Numbered from the stretch's first letter, positions 44,256 to 54,967 are shown. The stretch is 64,000 bases of DNA from Thalassospira mesophila (GCF_002115755.1 NZ_JFKA01000001.1:496001-560000); one strand, 5' to 3'. Numbers and translations are program-made. The notes: generated by a model from the sequence alone, not told the origin.

Positions 44256-46448
44256 ATGATTGAATCGATGAATCTGGTTATCCTGATTGCATCGATTTTG
44301 GTTGTGGTTGCCGTTTTCACCAGCCTGATCAGCTTTCGTGTTGGCGCCCCCTTGCTGCTGGTGTTTTTGTTTGTCGGCCTTGCTGCGGGCGAAGATGGCA
44401 TTGGCGGCATTCATTTTGATAATGCCCCGCTGGCCTATTTTATTGGCAGCATTGCGCTGGCCCTTATCTTGTTTGACAGCGGCTTTGAAACCCCGACACG
44501 GGCGTTGCGCATTGCATCGGCCCCCGCCCTTACCTTGGCGACCTTTGGCGTTTTAATGACCACGGGCGTGGTCGGCGTGGCGGCGCATTTTTTGCTGGGC
44601 GTTCCGTGGCTGGTCGGTTTTTTGTTTGGCGCTATTGTCAGTTCGACCGATGCGGCGGCAGTGTTTTTCCTGTTGCGGGTTGGTGGCATTAACCTGCGTG
44701 ATCGAACACGATCAACGCTGGAGGTCGAGTCGGGAAGCAACGACCCGATGGCGGTGTTTTTAACCATTACGCTGGTTGAACTGATCGTGCAGGGCACGGG
44801 CGACAACCTGGCGCTGGAACTGGCCGAACGGTTTGTTTTCCAAATTGGCCTTGGGGCGGTTCTGGGGTTTGTGGGCGGCGTTTTGATTGTTCAGGGCATG
44901 AACCGGATCAAGCTGGAACCGGGGCTGGTGCCCATTGTGGTTCTGGCCTGCGCGCTGACATTGTTTGGGGCCACCAGCATTGTTGGCGGCAGCGGCTTTT
45001 TGGCGGTTTATGTTGCCGGGCTTTATGCCGGTAACAGCAAAATGCGCATGAGTGCCAGTGTCCGCCGGTTTCAGCATGTCATAACCTGGCTGGCGCAAAT
45101 TGCCATGTTTGTTACCCTTGGCTTGCTGGCAACCCCGTCGGAATTTGGCGATGTGTTGATCCCGGGCTTTTTGCTGGCGTTAATTTTGGTGTTTGTGGCC
45201 CGGCCGATTGCGATCTGGCTGTGCCTGATGTTTTTCAATTTTTCACGTAATGATACCGCCTTTATTTCGTGGGTCGGCTTGCGCGGTGCGGTCTCGATTT
45301 TGCTGGCGATTGTGCCAATGGTCGAGGGGGTCGAGCAGGGCCAGTTGCTGTTTAATACCGCCTTTATTGTCGTGATAACGTCGCTGTTGCTACAAGGCTG
45401 GACCATCAAACCGATTGCCCGCTGGCTGGGCATTATTGTGCCCGCACGACGTGGCCCGGTTGACAGGATCGATCTGGAATTGCCCGGCAACGCCAATCAG
45501 GAAGTGGTGGTTTACCGCGTCCATCCCGATAGTGCGGTGGCAACCGGGCATCGTATTCCGCGTTGGGCGCGCCCGTCGCTTATTTTGCGCGATGGTAAAT
45601 CGCTGCGTCCGCACAATGCCGGGCGGCTTTTGGGCGATGACCAGATCTATATTTTCACCCCGCCACAATATGTCGAACTGCTTGACCAGCTTTTCGCCGG
45701 TCCCGCCGAAGGGGCCAATGACCGCGATATGTTTGGTGATTTCAGCTTCCCGCCCGATACCGGCATTTTGGATGTGGGTCGATTATATGGTTTTCCGGTT
45801 GCGCCGGGCGATGGTGATTTGACACTGGCGGAATTGCTGGAACGGGAATTGTCGGGCGATATCGAACCCGCCGACCGCATTGCCTATGGCCCGGTCGAGC
45901 TGATTGTGCGGCGTATTGATGATGGCCATGGCATTCGCGAAGTCGGCATGTCGGTTGAGCTTAACCCCGAAAACCGGCGTCATTTGCCCCTTTTCCATTC
46001 CCGCAGCGAATTGCTGGCCTTGTGGCGGTTAAACCGTCGCAAAAGACTGCGGCGTAAATTGCGTACCAGGCTGACCAACCGGCGCAAGAAAATGTCGGCA
46101 CTGGCTCCGGCGGATTTGGACGTGGCGGCGGATGTGGCCGCGCAAACCGACGCGATTGCCCTTTCCAGTGCGGACCCGTTACCGGTAACCGAAGCTGATT
46201 TGGCATCAACCGCCCCGACAGATGAAAGTGCGCCGGAGGACAGGTCGTCTGGTGATAACGGGGTCAAGGAAGGCGGGCCCGACCGCAAGCCCGATCCCTT
46301 TTCGAGGGCGCAAGAATTATCTGAACCTGATGCCGATACTGAAACCGAAGTCGTACCTGAAGCTAAAACTGATGCTGATGTTGACGCCATACAGAATGTT
46401 GCTCCCCATCAGGTAACGGACACCGGTGAAGACAAACCGGTTCGTTAG
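44256..46448 (+). CDS. CPA1 potassium/proton antiporter, NhaP2/CvrA type, with RCK_C and acidic tail
   Basis: Inner-membrane cation/proton antiporter. About twelve helices fill residues 5-395, with SSTDAAAVFF (about 129-138) and GSNDP (about 156-160), the ND pair used for cation exchange. A TrkA_C/RCK_C domain (about 405-480) and a further CorC/HlyC-like region follow, as in NhaP2. After about residue 590 there is a basic segment (RRKRLRRKLRTRLTNRRKK), then about 120 residues rich in Ala, Asp, Glu and Pro, giving 730 residues against about 570-580 in E. coli. GGGAGA precedes the ATG. The tail's role is unknown. Confidence 0.9.
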   Translation: MIESMNLVILIASILVVVAVFTSLISFRVGAPLLLVFLFVGLAAGEDGIGGIHFDNAPLAYFIGSIALALILFDSGFETPTRALRIASAPALTLATFGVLMTTGVVGVAAHFLLGVPWLVGFLFGAIVSSTDAAAVFFLLRVGGINLRDRTRSTLEVESGSNDPMAVFLTITLVELIVQGTGDNLALELAERFVFQIGLGAVLGFVGGVLIVQGMNRIKLEPGLVPIVVLACALTLFGATSIVGGSGFLAVYVAGLYAGNSKMRMSASVRRFQHVITWLAQIAMFVTLGLLATPSEFGDVLIPGFLLALILVFVARPIAIWLCLMFFNFSRNDTAFISWVGLRGAVSILLAIVPMVEGVEQGQLLFNTAFIVVITSLLLQGWTIKPIARWLGIIVPARRGPVDRIDLELPGNANQEVVVYRVHPDSAVATGHRIPRWARPSLILRDGKSLRPHNAGRLLGDDQIYIFTPPQYVELLDQLFAGPAEGANDRDMFGDFSFPPDTGILDVGRLYGFPVAPGDGDLTLAELLERELSGDIEPADRIAYGPVELIVRRIDDGHGIREVGMSVELNPENRRHLPLFHSRSELLALWRLNRRKRLRRKLRTRLTNRRKKMSALAPADLDVAADVAAQTDAIALSSADPLPVTEADLASTAPTDESAPEDRSSGDNGVKEGGPDRKPDPFSRAQELSEPDADTETEVVPEAKTDADVDAIQNVAPHQVTDTGEDKPVR

Positions 46449-46520
46449 CCATGGGCGACGGGGGATATGGTTTGGCGGTGACGTCCCCATGATGACCGTG
46501 ATTTCACCCCTTAGGGCGGG

Positions 46521-47426
46521 CTATGCACCTGTTTTGGGCGGATAACGCAGGGCTTCCATCACAACCTTGAACGCCGGGGAATGTTGCCGACGACTGGGGT
46601 AATATAAATGATACCCGGGAAAAGGCGGGCACCAGTCGAGCAACACGCGCTGTAACCGGCCTTGTTTGACATGCTCGAGAATCTGGTCTTCGGGGATACA
46701 AGCCAGACCATGGCCGTTGATCGTGGCCTCAACCATGATCGCGGCATCGTTAAAGACCAGGCGGCCTTCGATACGGGCGTTCAACGGGCGGCCGTCTTTT
46801 TCAAATTCCCAGATATAAAGTCCGCCCAGGGTTGGCAATCGCAAATTTATGCAATCATGTTGCAACAAATCATGCGGTGTTCGGGGGATGGCGCGGGTTT
46901 GGAAATAAGCCGGGGCGCCCACAACCGCCATTCTGATATCGGGGCCAATGCGGGTGGCAATCATGTCTTTGTCAACCTGTTCGCCCAGCCGCACCCCGGC
47001 GTCATATCGTTCGGCGACAATGTCGGTCAGTTTCTGATCGATATTGAGTTCAACATTCAAGTCCGGATAGACGGGCAGCAATTTTTCAATAGCCGGCCAG
47101 ATAATGCTGCGCGCGGCATATGCGCTGGTGGAAATACGCACGGTACCGGCAGGTTTGTCGCGAAATTCGCTTAAGGCGGCGATCTGGTCGCTAATCGTGC
47201 CAAATGCCGGGCGCAAGGTTTGGGCAAGGCGGTCGCCTGCGTCGGTGGGTTCTACCCGCCGTGTGGTCCGGGTTAACAAGCGTAAACCCAGCCGTTCTTC
47301 CAGCCGCCGAACCGTGTGGCTTAACGCCGATTGCGATGTGCCAAGCCGCGCTGCCGCCCGGGTAAAGCTGCGTTCTTCAACCACGGATAAAAAGGCGGCA
47401 AGGTCGCCAAGCTCTTCGCGCTTCAT
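46521..47426 (-). CDS. LysR family transcriptional regulator
   Basis: 301-residue LysR protein with the winged helix SFTRAAARLGTSQSALSHTV (about 20-39) and an effector domain. It is divergent from a cupin gene and an aldo/keto reductase gene, a module arrangement in which the regulator commonly controls the reductase. The inverted repeat CATGAA-N13-TTCATG (47428-47452) just before its start may be its own site. Confidence 0.92.
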   Translation of the reverse strand: MKREELGDLAAFLSVVEERSFTRAAARLGTSQSALSHTVRRLEERLGLRLLTRTTRRVEPTDAGDRLAQTLRPAFGTISDQIAALSEFRDKPAGTVRISTSAYAARSIIWPAIEKLLPVYPDLNVELNIDQKLTDIVAERYDAGVRLGEQVDKDMIATRIGPDIRMAVVGAPAYFQTRAIPRTPHDLLQHDCINLRLPTLGGLYIWEFEKDGRPLNARIEGRLVFNDAAIMVEATINGHGLACIPEDQILEHVKQGRLQRVLLDWCPPFPGYHLYYPSRRQHSPAFKVVMEALRYPPKTGA

Positions 47427-47427
47427 T

Positions 47428-47452
47428 CATGAATCCTCAATATGAGTTCATG
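47428..47452. promoter_or_regulatory. candidate LysR binding site
   Basis: CATGAA and TTCATG flank 13 bp directly upstream of the LysR start. Position and layout (an inverted repeat with a spacer typical of the T-N11-A class) fit an autoregulatory site. Confidence 0.4.
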
Positions 47453-47675
47453 CAAGATTTAGCGTCTAATTAAAATAAAACAAGTCTGTATGGTGAAAGC
47501 CACATCTCTTGATAAGGGTATGTCATGGGACGGCGGAATTGGCGCGACGGGTTGATATCTGTGTCACCCCCTTTGCCTTGTTTGGGCAGCTAAATTCGTG
47601 TGCTAATTGCCCGTCAATCTGTCCCTGGCGGCATCTTTATCATCTCATTTTTCGTACAAATCGGAGGTTTCCCAG

Positions 47676-49137
<1,462 letters not shown>

Positions 49138-49170
49138 GGGATATCCAAGGTGGCGTTAAAAGGCATTTGG

Positions 49171-49199
49171 CATTAGGACACCTAATGATTTGATCAAAT
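49171..49199. promoter_or_regulatory. two adjacent palindromes upstream of an EamA transporter
   Basis: CATTAGGACACCTAATG (7-bp arms, 3-bp centre) is directly followed by the perfect palindrome ATTTGATCAAAT. Both lie 26-54 bp before the transporter start. Confidence 0.45.
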
Positions 49200-49224
49200 T
49201 TGATGGTTTGAGAATTCCTCAGGA

Positions 49225-50280
49225 ATGATCATAAATTCGCCAGATCATACCAGCATGGGAGTCTGTCGCGTGGGGCCGTTAGGATTATATGCCGCTGTTG
49301 TTTTGATCTGGGGCAGCACCTGGATCGCGATCAAATATCAGTTAACGGTCTCGCCGGAGCTGGCTGTGGCTTATCGCTTTGTTTTAGCAGCGGTAATCCT
49401 GATGGTTTATTGCAAAATTCGTAAATTGCCGATGCGCTATTCCCGCCGCGACCATGCCTTTATGGCGCTGATGGGGCTGTGCCTGTTTTCGTTAAATTAC
49501 GTCATGGTCTATATGGCCGAAATCTGGCTGACATCGGGTTTGCTGGCCGTCGTGTTTTCGGCCATCGTCATCATGAACATGGTTAATGGCGCGATTTTTT
49601 TTAAACGCCGCCCCGAAACCCGCACCATCATTGGGGCGGTTATTGGCCTTGGCGGTATTTGCGTTATTTTTGCCCCCGATCTGGCCCGGTTTGACCTTGC
49701 CGCAGGCGGCAGCTTCGGGCTGATCATCGCCCTTGTGTCGTGCTATGTTGCGTCCCTGGGCAATATGGCCTCGGCGCGTAATCAGGCCAGCGGTATTCCG
49801 GTTATGCAGGCCAATGCCTATGGCATGATGTATGGGTCGATCATGCTGGTGGCTTATATTCTGGTCTCGGGCCAGCCGATTATTTTTGATACCAGCCCGT
49901 CGTTTCTGATTGCGCTGGTTTATTTGTCGGTTCTTGGCTCGGTGCTGGCATTCGGGTTTTATCTCACCCTGTTAGGGCGGATCGGGCCAGACCGCGCGGC
50001 CTATAGCTCGGTTATGTTCCCGGTGGTGGCCTTGGCCATTTCAACCTTTGCCGAGGGGTTCGTCTGGCATGCCAATATCATTTTGGGGGTCGGTTTAACG
50101 CTGGTGGGCAATGTGGTGATTTTATCGCGGCGAAAACGCATCGCCACAGTCGCGATCACGCCGGTAATGCCGGTTGGTACAGCATCGACAGCATCACGCC
50201 CGCCACGTAACATCGATATGCCAACAAACCCGCCAGCGGCGATGGTTGGTGCCTTGCCTTGCAAGGGTGATGTGTCCTAA
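49225..50280 (+). CDS. EamA/DMT family transporter
   Basis: Ten-helix drug/metabolite exporter, 351 residues, with two EamA repeats (about 17-145 and 165-295). The opening LIWGSTWIAIKYQ is typical of the subgroup. After the last helix there are about 50 extra hydrophilic residues rich in Pro, Thr and Ala. The first ATG has AGGA only directly next to it; a second ATG at 49255 is possible. Substrate unknown. It follows the aldo/keto reductase gene by 87 bp but has its own operator-like region. Confidence 0.88.
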   Translation: MIINSPDHTSMGVCRVGPLGLYAAVVLIWGSTWIAIKYQLTVSPELAVAYRFVLAAVILMVYCKIRKLPMRYSRRDHAFMALMGLCLFSLNYVMVYMAEIWLTSGLLAVVFSAIVIMNMVNGAIFFKRRPETRTIIGAVIGLGGICVIFAPDLARFDLAAGGSFGLIIALVSCYVASLGNMASARNQASGIPVMQANAYGMMYGSIMLVAYILVSGQPIIFDTSPSFLIALVYLSVLGSVLAFGFYLTLLGRIGPDRAAYSSVMFPVVALAISTFAEGFVWHANIILGVGLTLVGNVVILSRRKRIATVAITPVMPVGTASTASRPPRNIDMPTNPPAAMVGALPCKGDVS

Positions 50281-50314
50281 GGGCGATAAACGGTTTTTAA
50301 AGCGGGGGAAGATG

Positions 50315-50818
50315 ATGAACGCCGAATATTTTCAAATGTTTGCACGTTATAACCAATGGGCGAACAACCATGTTATTGCGGCATGCGAAACGCTTGATCA
50401 GGTTGATCTGGATGCCCCGCGCGAGGCGTTTTTTCCATCAATCATGAAAACCCTGAACCATCTTCTGGTCGCCGATACTTTGTGGATGGCGCGCCTGCGC
50501 GGCGAGATTTTAAAAATGGGGCTGGGCGATGTGCCGTGGCCCGAATTTGCCGATTATAAAGCCACGCGTACGCAGTACGACGCCGCCCTGATTGAGTATG
50601 TCGACCGGCTGGACGATGCCGCTCTGGCGGGAATTTTATCTTATAAAAATGTTGCCGGGGTAGCCTATGCCACACCGCGCAATATTGTTATTGGCCATGT
50701 TTTCAACCACCAGACCCATCATCGCGGGCAGCTTCACAGCCAGTTACTTTCGGCGGGCTGCCCGTCGCTGGAAATCGATATGATTTATTTTGCCCGCCTC
50801 AAAGGCTATTCGCAGTGA
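50315..50818 (+). CDS. DinB family protein
   Basis: 167-residue four-helix-bundle protein of the DinB/YfiT group. The metal-binding histidines are in LNHLLVAD (H48) and the paired FNHQTHHRGQ (about 131-140). Members use metal and thiols such as bacillithiol or mycothiol in Gram-positives; the role in proteobacteria is open. The ATG at 50315 (or 50312) follows GGGGGAAG. It overlaps the LysE-type gene by 4 bp (GTGA), indicating translational coupling. Confidence 0.9.
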   Translation: MNAEYFQMFARYNQWANNHVIAACETLDQVDLDAPREAFFPSIMKTLNHLLVADTLWMARLRGEILKMGLGDVPWPEFADYKATRTQYDAALIEYVDRLDDAALAGILSYKNVAGVAYATPRNIVIGHVFNHQTHHRGQLHSQLLSAGCPSLEIDMIYFARLKGYSQ

Positions 50819-51543
50819 TCGACTTTCTGGCAACGCACCTGGTCTCATACGGCCCGTTTTTACTCGCCGCTTTGGTGCTTAACATTGCACCTGGGCCTGA
50901 TCTGACCTTTGTTTTGGCTCAGGCGGCAACGCATGGTCGTAAAATCGGCCTCATGTCCAGTGTCGGGGTGTGTTCGGGGGCGTTTGTGCATGTGATTTTT
51001 GCCGCTCTGGGCCTTTCGGCCATTCTGATGACATCGGCGCTGGCCTTTGCCGTGGTGAAATGGGTGGGGGTTCTTTATCTGGCGTGGCTGGGAGCAAGTG
51101 CCATTTACGCAACCTTCAAGCAGCCTGCGGCGGGCAAAAATACCGTGCGAAATGTCACGCGAAATACCATGCATACGGGCGATGGTTTTGCACCTGATAT
51201 GCCTGCAAAAACAGCCCCGGCGGCGTTTCGCGCCTGGCGGCAGGGTGTGTTGATTGATGTGTTTAACCCCAAGGTGGCGCTGTTTTTCATGGCGTTTTTG
51301 CCGCAATTTGTGAGCCCGGCTTTGGGCCATCCATCGGTACAGTTTTTTATCCTCGGAACCGTCGTTAACATGATCGGGTTTATTGTTGAAACCGTTGTTG
51401 TGCTGGCGGTTGTCGCGGCAGCCACCCGCTTTGAGCGGTATTTTTCCGGGCAGGTAATGTTGGGCAAATGGCTGCAACGGGCTTTGGGTGCCGTGTTTCT
51501 GGCATTGGGAGTTCGGCTGGCGCTAAGCGACCGGGGTATGTGA
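50815..51543 (+). CDS. LysE/RhtB family exporter
   Basis: 242-residue inner-membrane exporter with the NIAPGPDLTFVLAQA opening (about 23-37), five to six helices, and the DVFNPKVALFFMAFLPQF motif (about 148-165). The GTG start overlaps the stop of dinB-like by 4 bp. A loop with Asn/Thr/Pro between helices 3 and 4 is longer than in the exporter at 36 kb. Substrate unknown. Confidence 0.9.
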   Translation: MIDFLATHLVSYGPFLLAALVLNIAPGPDLTFVLAQAATHGRKIGLMSSVGVCSGAFVHVIFAALGLSAILMTSALAFAVVKWVGVLYLAWLGASAIYATFKQPAAGKNTVRNVTRNTMHTGDGFAPDMPAKTAPAAFRAWRQGVLIDVFNPKVALFFMAFLPQFVSPALGHPSVQFFILGTVVNMIGFIVETVVVLAVVAAATRFERYFSGQVMLGKWLQRALGAVFLALGVRLALSDRGM

Positions 51544-51700
51544 CACACCGCCATGATATTCCTGATCATGCAGGGCGAAACAAACCGGTTTTCACCACGT
51601 ATGTTCGGGTAAAGCGGGCCCCTTTCAGGTGGGGTTCTGTTGCCATATGGGATGTTGCCCCGCCAGATCGTGCTGGTTGGGGATGACCGATATGGATATG

Positions 51701-51730
51701 CGCCCGGCTTAGGCCGGGCGTTTCTTTTTG
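51701..51730 (+). terminator. intrinsic terminator overlapping the end of the convergent antiporter gene
   Basis: CGCCCGGC-TTAG-GCCGGGCG, an 8-bp stem with a 4-nt loop, is followed on the plus strand by TTTCTTTTT. The loop contains the stop codon of the minus-strand antiporter gene, so the terminator for the exporter lies inside the other gene's 3' end. Confidence 0.75.
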
Positions 51731-52935
51731 CTGTAATTTGCAAGGGCGGTGGTAAGCGGGGTGGCGCTAATGCCATGGGTGATCACGCTGATGGTCACAA
51801 TTAACGCAACACACGCCACCAGCGCCTCATAGCCCGAAATGCCCAGCATGGTGACCATGATCAAAAGATAAATGATGGATGCAATGCCGCGTGGCCCAAA
51901 CCAGCCGATAAACAGCTTTTCCGCCAGGTTATAGGGCGATCCGAGCATGCATATCCAGACACAGGCCGGCCGCAGGATCAGCAGACTGACCACAGAAAAC
52001 AGCAACATTTCCCCGGTCCAAAGTTCGTAAACCGAGGGTAAAATCAGCAACCCGAAAACAAAAAACGTCAGCATGGTTAAAAGTTCGGCTTCGGCTTCTC
52101 CAAAACTTTCAATCACATCGGCGACCTTGGAACTGGCAATGTTCAGGGCAAGGCCGCCCGCAAAGGCGGCGACAAAACCATTGCCCCCGGCCTTTTCTGC
52201 CAGCAGAAAAATCAGCAACGCCGATAACACGCCAAACAGCCGTTCAAAGCGGTCGATCATAAGGTTGCGGGCCACAGCATGGTTAACCAGCATGCCCAAA
52301 ATTGCCCCGCAGGCCACGCCAACCCCGGCACCAATCGCAATTTCCAAAATGGCTTCGCTGATCCAGCCATTGGCATTTTGCCCGGTCAGGGCCGCTTCAA
52401 TTGCAAGGGCGGTGGTAAAAACCGGCAAAACCAGCCCGTCATTCAGCCCGCTTTCAATATTAATGCCCTGGCGCACCGGCGATGAAATAAGCCGGTTTTC
52501 CAGAACCGGGCGGCTAAGGGCGGCATCGGTTGGCGATACCATCAACGCAATCAGCAAGGCCGGGACAATGCCTATGCCCGGCGCGATGCCATAATATGCC
52601 GCCACCCACGTCACCACGACGGTTAAGGGCAGGCCAACCATCAATAACCGGGTCGCCAGCCGCAGGGCAGGGCGTTCCTTGCGGTAATCCAATATGGCAG
52701 CATCAAGAAACAGAATAATCGCCAGTGTCAGTTCGGAAAATACCCGCGCGAAATGGAAATTATCCTTAAGCGGCTCCAGCGGCGGCTGCGCCCATAACCC
52801 CAGCGGAATGGCGACAATGCCCCCGGCCAGCACCATCATCATCGGCGATGAGATGTTGAATTTTTGCATCCTGCGCGACCACAGGCCGTAAACCAGCCCC
52901 GATGCGACAAATAAAATCGCGATCCATTCCAGCAT
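51709..52935 (-). CDS. CPA1 family cation/proton antiporter
   Basis: 408-residue inner-membrane antiporter with about twelve helices from residue 3 to 395. The ion-binding motifs are SPTDAALSRPV (about 152-162) and ESGLNDGLVLPV (about 179-190), the latter holding the ND pair. The C-terminus ends in a short basic tail (KKKRPA). It has no RCK domain, unlike the larger antiporter at 44-46 kb. It starts 18 bp after the hisN stop on the same strand, so the two are probably co-transcribed. Confidence 0.92.
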   Translation of the reverse strand: MLEWIAILFVASGLVYGLWSRRMQKFNISSPMMMVLAGGIVAIPLGLWAQPPLEPLKDNFHFARVFSELTLAIILFLDAAILDYRKERPALRLATRLLMVGLPLTVVVTWVAAYYGIAPGIGIVPALLIALMVSPTDAALSRPVLENRLISSPVRQGINIESGLNDGLVLPVFTTALAIEAALTGQNANGWISEAILEIAIGAGVGVACGAILGMLVNHAVARNLMIDRFERLFGVLSALLIFLLAEKAGGNGFVAAFAGGLALNIASSKVADVIESFGEAEAELLTMLTFFVFGLLILPSVYELWTGEMLLFSVVSLLILRPACVWICMLGSPYNLAEKLFIGWFGPRGIASIIYLLIMVTMLGISGYEALVACVALIVTISVITHGISATPLTTALANYSKKKRPA

Positions 52936-52953
52936 GACACCGGCCCTTGTGCG

Positions 52954-53736
52954 TTAAGGCATTGCTGCTTTGGTAATTGTCAGAACCTGTTCATGACATT
53001 GCCGGTCGCCGGTCGCAACCAAACAGCCATCGCTGTGGAGGGTCAAAGGGTTGCCTTGCCAATCGCTCATTTTGCCACCGGCCCCTTCCACAACAGGAAC
53101 AAGGGCGCAAAAATCATAGGCCTGTGTGTTGGCTTCGACCACCACATCGGCCAGCCCCAGTGCGGTGAGGCCAAAGGCATAGGCATCCACCCCGTACATC
53201 GGCTGGCGGCAGCGGTTGCGAATTGTCTCATAGGCCAGAATTTGCGGCCCGCGAAACAGTTCGGGGGCGGTGGTAAAAAATATCGCCTGATCAAGGGCGG
53301 GGCAGGGCCGGGTTGCAATTGGGCTGCCGTTAAAGGTTGTTTGCTGGCCGGTAACGCCGACCCAGCGTTCGTCGGTGATGGCCTGATCAATAATGCCCAA
53401 TACCGGCGTGCCGTTGTGGCACAGCGCGATCAGGGTGGCAAAGCTGGGCTTGCCGACAATAAACGATTTGGTGCCGTCGATCGGGTCTAGAACCCAGACA
53501 TATTCGGCATCAATGTTTTGGCGGCCATGTTCTTCCCCTAAAATACCGTGGTCGGGGCATTCCTCGGCCAGAATGGCACGCATTACGGTTTCAACCTCGC
53601 GGTCCGCAATGGTGACCGGGCTGGCATCGGCCTTAACATCCACCGCCACAGCGGTACGGTAATATTTGCGAACCACCGGGCGGGCGGCATCGGCAAGGCG
53701 ATGGGCGATTTTTACAAATTGATCATACGGGTCCAA
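52954..53736 (-). CDS. hisN: Histidinol-phosphatase, inositol-monophosphatase type (HisN)
   Basis: Removes phosphate from histidinol phosphate in histidine synthesis. The 260 residues carry the IMPase metal sites GEEHG (E68, E69) and DPIDGTKSF (D84, D87) and a third acidic site in QAYDFCAL. The DGTKSFIVGKPSFATLIAL segment (after D87) is the pattern of the HisN branch rather than CysQ or SuhB. Other his genes are not in this window. It precedes the antiporter gene on the same strand. The terminator upstream isolates it from the cytochrome gene, so it needs its own promoter. Confidence 0.9.
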   Translation of the reverse strand: MDPYDQFVKIAHRLADAARPVVRKYYRTAVAVDVKADASPVTIADREVETVMRAILAEECPDHGILGEEHGRQNIDAEYVWVLDPIDGTKSFIVGKPSFATLIALCHNGTPVLGIIDQAITDERWVGVTGQQTTFNGSPIATRPCPALDQAIFFTTAPELFRGPQILAYETIRNRCRQPMYGVDAYAFGLTALGLADVVVEANTQAYDFCALVPVVEGAGGKMSDWQGNPLTLHSDGCLVATGDRQCHEQVLTITKAAMP

Positions 53737-53774
53737 GGCGGGCTCCTGTGCGCAAGGGAGAACTGCTTTATGCC

Positions 53775-53808
53775 ATAAAAAAGCAGGGGACGGAAAACCG
53801 TCCCCTGC
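53775..53808 (-). terminator. intrinsic terminator after the cytochrome c gene
   Basis: GCAGGGGACGG and its complement form an 11-bp perfect stem with a 4-nt loop, followed on the minus strand by TTTTTTATGG. Confidence 0.88.
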
Positions 53809-53838
53809 AAAATATGCGTTTTATTGTTTTGGTCCGGT

Positions 53839-54624
53839 TTACTGACCGGCAGCCGGCGCTTCTTCGGTGGCGGGTTTGCCATTATCATTGGCAGCATCGC
53901 CGTCCTTGGCCGGGCCTTCTTCGGGCATGGCAATATCACCGGCGGCATTATCCGTTGCTTCGGCATTGCCGTTGCTTTCGTCACTACCTTCGGGTTTTGC
54001 CGCACCGTCTTCGGCCGGGGTTTCACCGGTTTCCGCAGCGGCCTTGTCGCCACCTTCTTCGGCGGCAATTTCATCCGCACCTGGTGCGGGCAACGGATTG
54101 TCCGACATGCTGTTAAGAAACGCAATGACATTGGCACGGTCCGATGCCTTTTTCAGACCGGCAAACGTCATTTTGGTGCCCGGGATGTAATCCTTGGGCG
54201 AATACAGGAAATGGTTCAACTGGGTATATCCCCAATTGCCGCCATGGTTGGCGACAGCATCGGAATAGCTGAAATCATCCTTGTGGGCGACCACATTGCC
54301 AACGATACCATACAGGTTCGGACCCACTTTATTGGGGCCGCCATTGGTATTGTCATGGCAGGTGCCACATTTTTTAAAGACCTTTTCGCCCGCAGCAACA
54401 TCGGCATCGGCCAGCATTGCCAGGATCGGTTCAGGTCCTGCAGGTTTCTCAGGTGCGGCAGCAGGTTTGTTTGCTGCAGCCATCAGGTCATCCGAAAACG
54501 GATAAACTGCTTCTTCCAGTTCCTTGGGGTGTACAAGCGCACCCCCGATTTTGCCGACCACGACCACCAAAAGTACGGCAACGATAATTCCGGCGACGAT
54601 CTTGTTGATTTCCATCGTTTTCAT
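53839..54624 (-). CDS. Membrane-anchored class I cytochrome c with acidic C-terminal tail
   Basis: 261 residues. An uncleaved N-terminal anchor (about 9-30) is followed by a linker rich in Pro and Ala, then a class I cytochrome domain with haem site CGTCH (86-90) and axial methionine in PGTKMTFAG (M152). This layout is like CycM/cytochrome c552 of alphaproteobacteria, which carries electrons to cytochrome oxidase. The last 75 residues are disordered-looking and rich in Ala, Glu, Asp, Gly and Pro. It is divergent from kdsB by 343 bp. I recall the same neighbour order in related genomes. Confidence 0.92.
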   Translation of the reverse strand: MKTMEINKIVAGIIVAVLLVVVVGKIGGALVHPKELEEAVYPFSDDLMAAANKPAAAPEKPAGPEPILAMLADADVAAGEKVFKKCGTCHDNTNGGPNKVGPNLYGIVGNVVAHKDDFSYSDAVANHGGNWGYTQLNHFLYSPKDYIPGTKMTFAGLKKASDRANVIAFLNSMSDNPLPAPGADEIAAEEGGDKAAAETGETPAEDGAAKPEGSDESNGNAEATDNAAGDIAMPEEGPAKDGDAANDNGKPATEEAPAAGQ

Positions 54625-54967
54625 GACGGGATCCCGTAACAGCCAATATAACTCTCAGGTTTTATTCTTTTGACGCGGCTGACCCATGCGTCCCTGACGC
54701 CCCCACGCAAATACGCATGCGACAACAGGCCAGACTGCTGATCGGAAACTATACGTTTCATAGTTTTTCATCAACCTTTCTTCACAGTTATGGGAAAACT
54801 TGCCAAAAATCGGCTGTTATGGTCGGATTCGTGCTTTTGCCTCGGGGCCGAAACCGGTTATTGTCGCGTCGTTTCAACTTCTTCCCGGCAAAAAGTCATC
54901 GCGTTTACGTTGATGAATGCTTCGCCGGGCGGACCGCATACTGTTTTCGGATCGGAGACCCACACCC
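54625..54967. promoter_or_regulatory. divergent promoter region of cytochrome c and kdsB
   Basis: 343 bp with no supported gene. Nothing more specific was recognised. Confidence 0.3.

Noticed and set aside
53824-54639. 271-codon plus-strand frame opposite the cytochrome c gene
   Set aside because: The minus strand has anchor, haem site and axial ligand in order; the plus frame has none.
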